This document shows, piece after piece, positions 51,960-63,796 of a stretch of 64,000 nt of DNA; position 1 is the first letter of the stretch; every line of letters starts with the position of its first letter. Source of the DNA: Anisus vortex (Eukaryota > Mollusca > Gastropoda > Planorbidae); NCBI GenBank assembly GCA_949126835.1, contig OX421499.1, positions 5,282,295-5,346,294 of the forward strand, written 5' to 3'. The translations under genes and the position numbers were made by a program. The notes under the pieces were generated by a model. It was not told the origin of the DNA. It was given only the letters and a program-made list of their open reading frames with translations, and searched no databases.

Positions 51960-53215
51960 CCCCCCCCCCCCCCATAAGCCCGGGGGAAAAGCTTCCCTGC
52001 TGTCACTGACGCAGACGATTATATAAACTAAGAAGGGCTGAGCTGTTGAAGAAAGACAAGCAGGAGAGAGGGGGGGGGGAGATTAGACTACTGATAAAGA
52101 AAAAAAAATTAAAGCTTTCTAAATCCCCTAAGTAGGATGACGTATTATAAAGGGCGGCATTCATCGATCTACGATGGACAAACAACAAGTGGTGGCCTAT
52201 GGTGTAAATGTTAATATGAGGAGATGGAGTCTTGTGGTAGTGGCAAAGAATTAAGAGAGTTATGTCCCCTTTAAAATAAATCAATTCAATCGGCAAATTA
52301 GTAACACGACTACACCAAGTAGAATATTAGTATTTGATTTGATGATGGAAAGAACGCATGTGGGGAGAAGGTGGTGGTGCTGTGACATAATAAATAAGGG
52401 ACATCGTGAAAAATACAGGACACTTATTTAATAGCGAAAACAAAAAAGCAGTGAATGATCATATTTTCTGTTGTTTTGACAAACGGGAGGGAGGGATGTC
52501 TTGTCTTATAGTATAGCAGGGGGGTGGGCGGAGGCAGAGATTAGAACCCTGTTATAGTCACCTTGAGAGTTCGGAAGACAAATATCGAGACACCTTGCAC
52601 GTGGAACACTTCAAATTCAATATTTTTACTTTAAAACAAAAACATATTCGTACTAATCTAGACCTGACAGCAAAGCTCCATCTGCAGACCTTACAAGAAG
52701 CAGTTTACCAGTTACAGTGGGCATCGTATAGGCTACACAGTGCCGTTGCTAGGGATTCGGGGTCCCGGGGGGGGGGGCTTGGTCTTTTTAGGGGTACCTG
52801 CATTTTGACATTCGACATGAGAAAAAACAATTCGGACTCGCCTTTTGGGGCCCCCCTCAAGTAGGGGCCCGGGGGGACTTTCAATTTTGGACCCCCTCTC
52901 CCTTCCCTAGCTACGCCACTGAGTATACAAGAAGGCCCCTGCGACCCAATCTAATCAACTTGAATTTCATTCCCATCCCTCCCCACTGGACCTTTTACCT
53001 CAGAGAAGATGCTCAATTTATTTTGAGTGCAGTCAATAATTAGGCCCAGTAGTAGTAGTAGTTACTAGTAGGTTAGCCAAGAGAATACTAGTCTAAGTTA
53101 AGATTGCAGTATCATTTTATGCTGGGAAATGTTTCCCACAAAAAAACTCAATTTAAATATATCCCACATATATACATACATTTTAATTTTAAAACTGAAA
53201 ATAAAGAACTCAAAG
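51960..53215. other. No recognisable gene; one MITE inside
   Basis: Poly-C at 51958-51973 and G-rich runs. Only the MITE at 52738-52921 is assignable. Confidence 0.45.
52738..52921. mobile_element. MITE with cagtg...cactg ends
   Basis: Left cagtgccgttgctaggg and right ccctagctacgccactg are inverted with two mismatches; interior G/C-homopolymer rich ('ggggcccccctc'). Confidence 0.7.
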
Positions 53216-53255
53216 ACATATGAATTATTAATCTCTTTTATTATTTTTATAGTAT

Positions 53256-53261
53256 TTTATT
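53256..53261 (-). other. Possible poly(A) signal of the PEPCK gene
   Basis: AATAAA on the minus strand here and again at 53237-53242, at the end of a repeat-free about 1.3 kb stretch after the stop codon. Nearer candidates exist (about 54135), so the 3' end is uncertain. Confidence 0.35.
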
Positions 53262-54586
53262 TTATATATAACAAAGAAAAAACCAACATGTTCAGACTTC
53301 ATGAATAAATCCCCATTATAAACAAATGTATTTAATAGAAAGCCTGTTAGGTTTCATAATAATTAATAGTAAACAATATTATTTACATAACAAGTTGCAT
53401 TAAATATGTACAAGTGTAAGTAACAACTATACAGAAAACATTTTTATATTTTAAACATGAACAGAATCCAGTTTTCACAGGTTTTTTGGTTTTAGATTAG
53501 CTGCACACACGTCACCTCAGCTCAAAACAGAGTCCTCACGATGTTACCTCAGCTCTAAACAGAGTCCTCACCCAATGAGACCCACACTACACAAGGGCAG
53601 AGAGATGCAATAATAGGAATACTATGTGTAAGGGGCAGAGAAACAACAAGAAAACAACACAAAAGCAATTTGAAATATAAGTACAGCAACAATCCAATAC
53701 ACTAGCTGCTCCAAAAACAATGTAAGAAAACTATATTTGTTGCCCACATTAACACGAGCCTCATCAAAAGAGCACACACGAACAACAAAATATATACATC
53801 ATGTAAATATTATTCTAAAAAATAATTGTGTAGATAAAGAGTGATAATGGGATAAATGACACCAGACTATTTCATTCAACATAAGTGTCATAATCAAGTT
53901 TGTTGATTCAGTTATAGTGAATTGTATAAAAATTTAATGTATTTATGTCATTTGCAGGTAATTAAAAACTAATACTCCAGTACAAGACTAAAAAGTTATG
54001 AAAGACCTTTTTGTTTAAAAAAAAACATTTAAAGCCAACAATGCAGCTGTTTTGTTATCAACAAAACCTGGGACATTTCTAAATGAACAAAAGCAGATCT
54101 ATATTATGTGGAATATCACAGCTTAGCATGTAGATTTTTATTCCCCAAGCACTCACACTCCAATAGTATCAGCCATCATATTAAAGTATTCCAAGAATAG
54201 CCAGTACAAGATAACCATTCTTATCTAAATGTACTATATACATACATCAGTTATGTTCATGTAAAAGATTGATAAAGATTTATAAAGAGATGGTATTTTA
54301 GGATGTAAATATACATAAATCTATACAATATTTGCAGGAATTGACGAAATCTCTATATAATGATACACAACGTCAGTCAAAATGTAAACCACTCAAAGGT
54401 TCCATCATGACTGATCTGAAAGGAATGCTTACACTAAAGACTGCTGGTAAACATGAACATATAAAGTATTGCTCAAAAAAAGTTACACACCTTCTATATA
54501 CAACATCTAATCTCAAAACAGCCCAACAGTAACATACAGCAGCTTTTACTTATACAGCTCTGTCACAAAACAAGCAGATGTTTACT

Positions 54587-55050
54587 TTACAGATCTGCCT
54601 GAACCCTCTGCTCCAAGTTCCTTAACTCTGTCATAATTTCCTTGGGAAGGTCCTCATTCACCTGCTCATCAAAGTACTTGTAGATGGCGTTCACCTCGTT
54701 CTCCCAAAACTCTCTTGGCAAGCTGAACAGGGCATCCAGATCCACGGGCTCCTCGAGGCCGCCCACGTTGAAAGACTCAAACTTGGGCACGTAGCCGATG
54801 GCTGTCTTCCTGGCAACGTCTTCGTTGTTGCACCTGCGCACAATCCAGTCCAGCACCCTGCAGTTCTCACCAAAACCTGGCCACAAGAAGCTGTTGTTGG
54901 GGCCTCCCTTTCTGAACCAGTTGACGTGGAAGATCTTAGGCAAGTGAAGACCCTCCTTCTGTCCAAAACTGAGCCAGTGTTTCAAGTAATCTCCAAAGTT
55001 GTAGCCAAAGAAAGGACGCATGGCAAAAGGATCGTGCATAATTTGCTTGG
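54587..55050 (-). CDS. PEPCK: PEPCK exon 9 (last, with stop)
   Basis: [49 protein letters not shown], ending [10 protein letters not shown] and TAA at 54587-54589. Acceptor TTTTTTTTCAG. Confidence 0.97.
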
Positions 55051-58000
55051 CTGAAAAAAAAGACAACAATAGATACTTTTTATGTTTGCATAGAACTAAA
55101 AACAAACAATACTTTTAAGTCCTGAGTAGCAAAGAAATGAATACATAAAAACAATTTTTTAATAATGCATTAAAAATGACTTTGGAAATAGCAATGATTT
55201 CATGTAACAACAACAGGTCTATTATATGTTAATGATGTTTTAAATCAAAATTCACTATTAAGTCTGTCGTAATCCTTAAGTTTGAAAACACTAAATGTTC
55301 TGATTTATTTGTTATAGTCACAATTAAGACTATAACATAGGGTGCGGTATTTATAACTTATTTTGACTTCTGATAATAGGCACTTAAAAAATTCTACAAC
55401 ACTTTCAAAACAAGGAAGCTGATTGTGTTGAATCTATATTCTAAAACTAAAATATTCACATTTAAAATATTCTAGGGACTGTACTTTGATCACAGCTTAA
55501 AATTGAAATGTTTTTTCTTTTCTTAAATTGAACTCACCAACATGTTCGGCAGCCGCAGTGGATTCGGATCTCATGGATGCACCAATGAAGACACCATGCT
55601 GCCAGTTGAAAGATTCGTACACAAGGGGGACACCAGTTGGACGGCGGCCACCAAATATGATGGCATCGATGGGCACACCCTCTGGATCTTCCCAGCCTGG
55701 ATCCATGATGGGGCACTGTGAAGCAGGTGTGCAAAATCTGCAAAAGACAAACAAAATGAAACATAGTAGAAAAATTGAGTTCATTGCAAAAATATATACA
55801 AAGGTCAAGTCTTTTGAGGCCTATCTGGACAAATTACCTTGAATTGGCGTGTGCAGCGGGTCTGTCTGACTCTTCCTTCTTCCAGTCTTCATCGCCGAGC
55901 CAAGATTTGATCTTCACACCCTGCTCAATCTCCTTTTCCAAACCTTCCCAGAAAACGCCACCGTCGCTGGTCTCTGCAACGTTCGTGAAGATGGTGTTGG
56001 CCTTAATTGTCTGCATCGCTATCGGGTTTGTTTTCATTGAAGTTCCTGGAGAAATTTAATAAACAATGTCCAATGAGTCAATCAAAAGCTTTATTTATGT
56101 GTTTGATTCTCAATAAATATACCAATACAGCGAAGATGATAAAGCCTGGCAACTTTGGTGAAATTAAAATTCATTTTGAGAATTGTGGATGAAAATGCAC
56201 TGAAAGTTTGGTGGGCATTATCATAAAATTAACAATAACATTAGTCTTTTTTTTTATACTTGAGGGATTGGTAGTATTAATGAATGTACAAGTATAAGCA
56301 CTCTATCAATTCCACTGACCTGGTGCAACACCAAAGAAGCCAGCCTCTGGGTTGATTGCTCTAAGCCTGCCCTTGTCATCAAATTTCATCCATGCAATGT
56401 CATCACCAACGCAGGTGATCTTGTAATTGCTGAGAGTTGGTGTCATCATGGCCAGATTAGTCTTGCCGCAGGCACTGGGGAAAGCTGCGGCAATGTATCG
56501 TTTGTCTCCTGTGGTTGTATTTTCTATGCCTAATATCTGGAACAAACAAATATAAATATATCAAAGGTTGTCTCAACAGATGTGACAGATGATTAGCCCA
56601 GACTATTTATAAAAGTTAACGGTTTGTTCTCTAAAATTACTTCCAAATTCCACAACTTTACTATAATGGTACATGAAAATTGTCTTAATGTTAACAGATG
56701 TAGTTTATTAAACTTTTTTTTTTTTACAATTCTTATAGAACATATAGAAGTAGCTCGCAATCATTTCCAACTAAAATAACTGTTAGTTACTGATAGGATT
56801 TAAGGACTCCATAATAACGTTGATAATTTTCCAATAAATATTGTATGCGCTGCTGTTTTTTCAAATTTTATTGAAATTAACAAACTCTGGCCAGTTTTCC
56901 AAAACCTGACAAAACAAATTTTCTCAAACTTTCCTAACCTAAGTAAACCTATGCAACAGACTGGCTAGGCTCTCAGTACACTATAAAAAAATCTGTTGGT
57001 AATCGAAACTAAAAAGTCCTGATCATGGGCTATGAAAAAAAAAAAGTTGGGAAATGAAAGACGAGTGTCTGCTCCATAAGTAAATATTTTACTATTTACC
57101 AGCATGTGTTCAGCTAGCCAGCCTTCTCTGTGTCCCAGGATAGAACCGATGCGAAGAGCGAAGCACTTCTTGCCAAGCAACGAGTTCCCACCGTAGCCAC
57201 TTCCAAAAGAACAAATTTCATTCCTCTCTGGCAGATGGGCAACAAGTGTCATTTTGGGATAGCAAGGCCAGTTATTGTGAAGTGGGGCTGTGAAAATTAA
57301 AACATTACCTATTTATACAGCAGAAATATATATATAGCTACTATATATTTCAATATAGCTATTTAATTCTAGTTGATGTAAATATTGTACAACTGATTAT
57401 ATATAAAATAGACTTACATGTAAGAGGCAGCGGCCGACCAACGGAATGGAGGCACTTGACAAAGTTGTTATCTTTCAGTGACTGGAGAACACTGGTACCC
57501 ATACGTGTCATGATTCTCATGCTGGCCACCACATAGGCGGAGTCTGTGAGCTGGATGCCAATTTTAGACATCGGGGACCCCACTGGGCCCATACTGAACG
57601 GTATGATGAACATTGTTCTGCCTAAAGATAAAATATTTTCATTGATATTAATCTCCTTATTACAAAGTGATGATTAAATTCAAACTAGTATTAGGTACTT
57701 TTAAATTACTGTTTAAAAAAGAACAGATGGGATTAGTTGTTTATTGTTTTAGGAAATGAAAGTGCTTATATAAATAGTGTCCGGCATTGAAAGAAGTGAG
57801 AAAAATTAGCTCTGGCTGGATAATCTTACCTTTCATGCAATCTGGGAATCTCATGTTTAGCTCATTGTCCATATCATTTGGTGCCATCCAGTTACCGAGC
57901 TGGCTCTTGGCGCCATATTTTGGAGTGGGAACTGTGTCCCTCTGTAGGTCTGTAGCGATGTAGGTCAATCGCTCAACACGGGCAACATCTGCAGGGTCTG

Positions 58001-61000
58001 TTTTCGCCAACCAACTGAAAAAAAAAGATTTTATTCAACTTTATTGAACTTTATTCAACTTTATTCATGGTATTTGTCTACATACGGAAAGCAAATTTAC
58101 TCCCAAAAACAGAAAAACTACATGTAATGAACTTGTATGCAATTGACCAACATTTAATTATCTCTTTAAGTAGTATAAACTGACAAAAGTATTGGGTTAT
58201 CACTTGGATAACATTTAGTCCACTGAAACTCTTAATCTAAACTAATGTCATAGGAGGCACAGTGGCCGAGGGGAAGCAAGTTTCGGCTGGCATACCTAAG
58301 GTCATGGATTCGAATTCTGGTGAAGATTAACCCTTACAGTCCCGGGCGCGTATATAGTGGAACTGAAGGCAGCATAGATAGAAGTAGGTCGGTACGGGAA
58401 GGGTTAAGATTTGTTGCCAGGTCTCGAGAGTGCCCATAAGTCCCCCCAACAGTTGGTAGGCCTACCTGACTTTAGTTTGGGTAAAGTGAAGGCAGCCAGG
58501 CATTGTGCTGGCCACACAATCCCCCAGTATGTTGTGTCTACAGAAACAGGCGAAAGCTACTTCACCAGCCCTGTAGCTCAATTTGGTCATACAGGATACT
58601 ATACATATGAGCTACTATAATCTGATAAGACAATTAATACTAGACTAAAGACATATTATTATTTTATCACTTATTTACAGAGCAGAGAGAGAGAAATGTT
58701 ATCTACAGATGATAAATTAGGTTTTTAGGCAAATAGAAGTTTAAAATATTGGGTTTTAAAACAAAGAAAAGCAGAAAGGGAAACTTACCAATTGTTATAT
58801 TTGGGTAGTTTCTTGATGATTCCATCTTTTTGTAAAATGTAGGTCAAAAGATCATTTTCTCTGTCAGAACCATCACATATGTGGATTGTGTCTGGTTTGC
58901 ACAGGCGAATATTTTCCTCTACATAATGGCGTACCTTGTGTGGCAATGTGTCAAAGTCGCCATAAATAACTCTCGAGTGGTCAAACAAATTTGGTGTGGT
59001 CGACAAGGCTGCAGCTTGTATGAGATTCGGTCTGTCATTTTTCAAAAGCCTCGGAGAAACATGTCTGCAAAACAAAAACAATGATTAGGTTCTAGTTATG
59101 TCCCTTTGCACGCAGTTTTAACAATTAATTTAAATACAGGTTAGGCTATCCACAGTCCATAACAATGCATAGGCCTACAAATGCCTAGGTCTAGTACCGA
59201 TATATATATATATAATAAATCCTACAATTACATACTTAAAACTTCATTAGAAAATCAGAAATTTGAAAATATAGCAAAGTCTGAAAAACGTAGGCTACCG
59301 GTATAGTCTAGAATCTAAATGTAATTAATTTTAAATGAAATTTGTTTCGAAACGACCAACAATGCAAATTTTAATAGCTGATAATAGCGGTCTATATATA
59401 GGCATGTAGAAAGATCTAAAGACGGTGCAGGAAATTAAATATATGTGGCATAACCTACGTGAACATGTGGCCATTGCTATGTTATTTTCAACATATAGGG
59501 CTACGAACAAAAATATACATAAACTAGAGCAGTCAGCTGCGTTCGTGAAAGATTTTTTTTTAAAGGAGGCGGGTCACTATAATTTATACTATAATTTTTG
59601 GGGCTATGAATATTGAATAGTATAAAAAGTAGGCTACCCTTTTGTTCTTATTATTTAAAAGCTAGAAAATTTGCAATCCCATAAATTGCATTAGGACTTA
59701 GGAGTGAGCCAATTATGTAGGCCTAAGCTTTCATATCAAAATATTCCCAAATCCAGTAAGGAATAAAAAGAAAGGCTACACGGGGCGCAAAATACTAGAT
59801 CTAATGCTTTAGATTAGGCACAAGCCACGAGGGCGTTGGGATCTTTCAATCTATTAAAATACAGGTTTGATGTGGTTTTGGCCACTTTTAGCTAAGCGCG
59901 CAGCAAAATATGTAAGCCTAGGCAACTAGGTTATTTACTCGGTAAATAGATCTAATAAGGCATCGAAATGTGCCTTAGTCTTAGTAGGCCTATATAGATT
60001 TTCAACAAGACATAAGATCTATCAGTAGGTCTAGGCCTATACAAAATGTAGGCTAACAATTTTGTTTTTCATGTCATTATCATTTATAGTTAAAACATAA
60101 AATATATTTGCGCAAAATACATATTCATGACAAATATCCGGTAGGTGTGGCAGCGAAGTAAGTATCCTATTGGTTGAAAAACCAAAATGTAAACTTTGAA
60201 ACACTAGTTTTAAACAAATAACGAGTTATATTAGTAGCCTACCTTGCGACTCTAAATAGAGAAATCATTTTGAACATGCTTCTGAAGACGTAGCATAAAG
60301 GGCTTTGAAAAAAACTACACGTTTGCCTAGTCCTAACTTCTTTTTTTTTTTTTTTTAAACTACCAGTGATAACCTAGTGGGACACCGCGTTTTGACCAGC
60401 TGTTCACCTCCCACGCTCTCTCGGTTTAGGTCTACGAATTTTTATTTTTGCGACAGTTGCTATAATTAGCTCGACATATCACACCGCCTGGGCTACTCAG
60501 CAGAAAAAAATAGTCATTCAAAATTGATCCTATTTTCCTAATAGTTATATAATTAATTATCTAAAACAAATCAAACCGATTTTAACACAATTATTTGTAG
60601 TTATTTTTAAGCGGATAAAGCTTAGCTGATAATTTAATTGTCTTATATAGTGTATAAAATAGACTTGTAAAAAGTCGCGATATTTTTTTCTAGTGTTTCT
60701 ATTGGTTAGAAAAATGGGTCAGGGCGTGTTGCAAGGGTGTTTCCCCATGGACTGTAGTTTATATGCAAAATAGCCTTATCAGTATGTCAAGGCATGATCG
60801 TTGAACTTTTCTTGGACTTTGGCGCTGTAATACTACGCTTTTTTTTTATGTGCCAGACGTGACTTGAAATGATTATAAACTTTGAAAGAGTTTCCTTGCG
60901 TAAGACTGTAAGACCCTTTACCAAATGAGCAAAACGGCACCTAGACAACCGACGTCAAACAATCTATATTGACATTAGTGTCATTAGGGCCTATATGAAA

Positions 61001-61274
61001 AGTAGATCTAAATAAAATTTTAAAAAAAGATGAAATTAAAAGAATAAAATAACTTTTGTATATTTTTCTAATTAGCCCAACAAAATCTTTCGAAAATAAT
61101 GTGAAAGGCATTTTTGTATTAGCTTTAATTTCGTATCTATTTTGAAATTTTTGTAAAAGCACTAGTCTATAAACTTAAAATATTAATTGAGTCTAGTGCT
61201 TGAAAAAAAAAAAAGAAAAGATAAACTTACTGTTCCTCAGTGACTATTGTTTCGATGTTTGTAGTCTCAGGCAT
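54587..61274 (-). CDS. PEPCK: Phosphoenolpyruvate carboxykinase (GTP), complete
   Basis: Interconverts oxaloacetate and phosphoenolpyruvate with GTP/GDP and CO2 (EC 4.1.1.32). Coding exons: 61274-61231, 59064-58789, 58014-57830, 57621-57418, 57287-57100, 56536-56320, 56045-55838, 55737-55538, 55050-54587. These sum to 1986 nt, 661 aa, all phases consistent; animal enzymes are about 620-640 aa. Substrate loop [19 protein letters not shown] is at 264-282, metal ligands are K277, H297 and D345, the P-loop FPSACGKTN with reactive Cys322 at 318-326, kinase-2 [11 protein letters not shown] at 342-352, the lid SESTAAAEH at 498-506, and the guanine pocket [14 protein letters not shown] on exon 9. Every catalytic element is present. 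The start [15 protein letters not shown] is acidic, fitting a cytosolic form. An alternative first exon (60243-60277) would give a mitochondrial form. PEPCK is a branch point for gluconeogenesis and anaerobic succinate production in molluscs. Confidence 0.97.
55538..55737 (-). CDS. PEPCK: PEPCK exon 8 (lid loop)
   Basis: [55 protein letters not shown]. The omega-loop lid that closes over the active site is intact. 200 nt. Confidence 0.97.
55838..56045 (-). CDS. PEPCK: PEPCK exon 7
   Basis: (G)[35 protein letters not shown], and ...AAHANS(R). 208 nt, donor AAG|GTAATT. Plus-strand frames here are shadows. Confidence 0.96.
56320..56536 (-). CDS. PEPCK: PEPCK exon 6 (GTP-binding core)
   Basis: [57 protein letters not shown]. 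One residue longer than human PCK1 before the P-loop. 217 nt. Confidence 0.97.
57100..57287 (-). CDS. PEPCK: PEPCK exon 5 (substrate and metal binding)
   Basis: [47 protein letters not shown]. 188 nt, contains K277 and H297 of the metal site. Confidence 0.96.
57418..57621 (-). CDS. PEPCK: PEPCK exon 4
   Basis: [47 protein letters not shown]. 204 nt, donor CAT|GTAAGT. Confidence 0.96.
57830..58014 (-). CDS. PEPCK: PEPCK exon 3
   Basis: (C)[41 protein letters not shown](G). 185 nt, acceptor TTTTTTCAG, donor AAAG|GTAAGA. Confidence 0.96.
58252..58602 (+). mobile_element. tRNA-headed SINE, copy h, split by a TTAA element
   Basis: Head 'ggcacagtggccgaggggaa', 'ggattcgaattctggtgaag', then the 73-bp element, then 'gatttgttgccaggtctcga' and the usual body. 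In PEPCK intron 2. Confidence 0.83.
58331..58403. mobile_element. 73-bp TTAA element, copy 4 (reverse)
   Basis: Flanked by TTAA at 58327-58330 and 58404-58407. Inserted inside a SINE, so younger than it. Confidence 0.88.
58789..59064 (-). CDS. PEPCK: PEPCK exon 2 (first common exon)
   Basis: [20 protein letters not shown], later [39 protein letters not shown]. The 'HICDGSE.EN' block is conserved. Acceptor TTTTGCAG, donor TG|GTAAGT. Confidence 0.96.
60243..60277 (-). CDS. PEPCK: PEPCK exon 1b (proximal, putative mitochondrial start)
   Basis: ATG at 60277 opens [11 protein letters not shown] plus AG, donor AAG|GTAGGC. AG + A from exon 2 makes Arg, giving [20 protein letters not shown]: basic, hydrophobic, no acid, like a mitochondrial presequence. 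It shares phase 2 with exon 1a, so the rest of the enzyme is unchanged (658 aa). An out-of-frame ATG lies 19 bp upstream. No TATA box was seen. Without transcript data this could be chance. Confidence 0.5.
61231..61274 (-). CDS. PEPCK: PEPCK exon 1a (distal, cytosolic-type start)
   Basis: [14 protein letters not shown] plus two bases, donor CA|GTAAGTTTA (strong). CA + A from exon 2 makes Gln. Five acidic and no basic residues. Confidence 0.85.
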
Positions 61275-61354
61275 ATTGAATTCGCCTCTCTGTGGGTCTA
61301 GAACGGTACTCCGTAAAGTTGTTGATACATAATTGTGAACATATCCTGATACCT

Positions 61355-61364
61355 CTTTTATATA
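61355..61364 (-). promoter_or_regulatory. TATA box of the distal PEPCK promoter
   Basis: Minus strand GGGTATATAAAAGAGG, about 80 bp upstream of the ATG at 61274, predicting a start near 61325-61335 and a short 5'UTR. A CACGTG E-box lies at 61399-61404. Confidence 0.65.
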
Positions 61365-62930
61365 CCCTTTTATTTATGCGGTCTTCACGCGCATTAATCA
61401 CGTGGTAAACACGCGGAGGGATTTCGAATAAACCTTGTAAAACGATTGGTGGCTTGGGAACAAAAAAATAGGGAAATGTAGGTTAGCGCGTTGAATGAGG
61501 TAATTCTGTACTTCGAACCTGCTTTGGCCGCCCGTCTCTGCACTCAGCCGTAACCAGCTGCGGCGGTAAACACACGATTATGAGAAATACAACAAATTGT
61601 CCTGAAAGAATTAGCAAGGCCACTTGTGTTCGACAAACAAAAACTGGCACAACAAACAGCTAGTTTATTACAAGCCCAGTAGGCTAAGTTATATGGCGAA
61701 CAAAGGGTTACAACTTTATGCAGTAGTTATGAAATTCATTTGACAAAGGTTTATACACTGACATGTTCTAGTCTATAGGTAGCCTACAATCTGTTAGTAA
61801 AAACTCTGTATATTTAAACTCTTGTTCTTCGATTTTTAACATAATGTGCACAATATAGAATCTATGTATTAAACTAAGCAGTAATTCTGAGTTAATTAAA
61901 CGATTTAAACCTGTTTCTGTTATTTTAAAAAGATCAAATATATAGACGAAATCGTCCGAATTCAAGAGACTTCCAATGAAAAGATAAGGATTTTATGCAA
62001 CATGTGCAAAAAAAGAATGAACTAATTTTCGGACAGTGGCTAAATATAGAAGCCATATATTATGGGCGCTTGGAAAATGAATTGAGATTGTGTTTGTTTG
62101 CGAAAATGGTTGGCTAAATTTAATTTCTGGGAAGTGACCCCATAAGGCCATATCTATGGCCATACTAAGTAGCCTACACTCCCGTTAGCCTCATGCGTGT
62201 AGGCTACGCCCCTGACCTATAAAATTGTCAGACAATAGATCAAATTTAGTTGTTGTTTTTTTAAATTATTTCTCTTTAAATACAGGCCTTTTTTGTATAT
62301 GAGTTACTTACTCTGCATAATAAATGTAGAATATGTAGCCATAATAGTAGGCCTATCAATAGGTGGCCATAATAATATTAATACAATTAAACATTAATGG
62401 GGGGGGAGCTATGTGTGTGTGTGTTTAATCAAGACCATCGTAAATACTTACGGTGGTCTTGGTTTAATGGGCGTGTGACTCGATTAAAATATGCGGCTCT
62501 CATTGCCCACACCTAGATCTAGTATAATCTGGTCTAGTCCAGTTTAGTCTAGTACGCGTCTGACGGCCTTATTCCTCGTGTTGTTACAACATAGTCTCCT
62601 ACCACAGACTACATGAGCCTTAGATAGCATACTAGATATAATAAGACCCGGAAAAAGCTATAGAAAATATGAACTTCTATTAAGGTCTTCCAGGAGTAGG
62701 CATACTGACCATGACCGGAGCTTAAGATGTAAAACTTGTCTCAATAACATGAGCAAACAATACTCTCTTCTTTTTATATTAATTAAACGGATAGATCTAT
62801 TTTTAGTACTATTTCTGTGTTTGTTTGTTTTTTTCTTTAATGCGCTAATTATAATATAATATTATTGTATATTAGCTTTAAATCTACAATCTAATATAAG
62901 ATATTCCGTATTTTAGGCCTAATAAGCCTA
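61365..62930. other. PEPCK upstream region, no other gene seen
   Basis: AT-rich, with many 'taggccta' motifs and a (tg)n near 62410. No exon supported on either strand. Confidence 0.5.
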
Positions 62931-62934
62931 GTAG

Positions 62935-63135
62935 TGCTTTTTGACATAGAAGTACTCTTTCTTCTCGAGTGGCATTCGGGCATGGAATGGGTTGCTTGAA
63001 CTAACCACGAAAACCAGTAATTTAACTTCATTTAAAACTTTAATAAAGATGCAAGACTAGACTCGGACCACGAATGAGCGTAGGACACAATAATCTTCTT
63101 TATACAAGGAGCGTCTGTAATGTAGGCTATAAGAT
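62935..63135 (+). pseudogene. LINE C-terminus and 3' tail
   Basis: YSFFSSGIRAWNGLLELTT, TSNLTSFKTLIKMQD, stop, then 'actcggaccacgaatgagcg' and 'ggagcgtctgtaatgtag'. Same family as 44070-44460. Confidence 0.7.
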
Positions 63136-63586
63136 AAGACAAAGGTGTTATTGCGCCGTTTAGCTGTCGGTTTTGTAGATCAATTCAGGCCACCCATTTT
63201 AAGCAAGAGTGCCACCCGTAAAGCAAGAAAAATTATTCAAGAATGACAAAAGAAATAAAAATAATTAAAAAGCTTTAATATGTAGGCCTACTCCGAATTC
63301 TCGTGGTTTCCACGTTGATTCCTCGACGATACAACGTGGTGTTCCGCAGGGTAATGTCTTTCTGAATATTTCATTTATTTTAGGGTTTTCGTTTTTCTCG
63401 GTTAGAGTTTGTGCTTGGAATATTCATTTTAAAACATAATATAATTACCATAACGTATACACAAAAGTACAATGTTTAGAGAAGAAGAAAAAAGAGGGGA
63501 GGTAGCCTACTTTTAAAACTCTAATATATTAAATTTTTCTTTCTCAGCCATGGAAACTAGTAAACGCTGCTTCATATGCTCTATAG

Positions 63587-63785
63587 CAGGGATTCGGCAA
63601 CCTATGGTACGAGTGTCAACTTGGCACGCAGAGCGATTTTCAATGGCACGCCATAATGGACCTTAAAAAGCCAATGTAAGTCTTTTCTACAAGAAAAGAA
63701 CAGGGTGACTTTTAGGCTGTCGGCACACTGAATAGATTGGAAATCCTGTTGTGGCACACTATTACAATAAGGTTGCCGACCCCTG
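63587..63785. mobile_element. hAT MITE, 199 bp
   Basis: cagggattcggcaacctatg ... aaggttgccgacccctg, flanks ctctatag / ttctatag (7 of 8). The best-preserved short copy. Confidence 0.85.
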
Positions 63786-63796
63786 TTCTATAGATC

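Noticed and set aside
55528..56059. Plus-strand frames of 104 and 94 codons
   Set aside because: Antisense of PEPCK exons 7 and 8.
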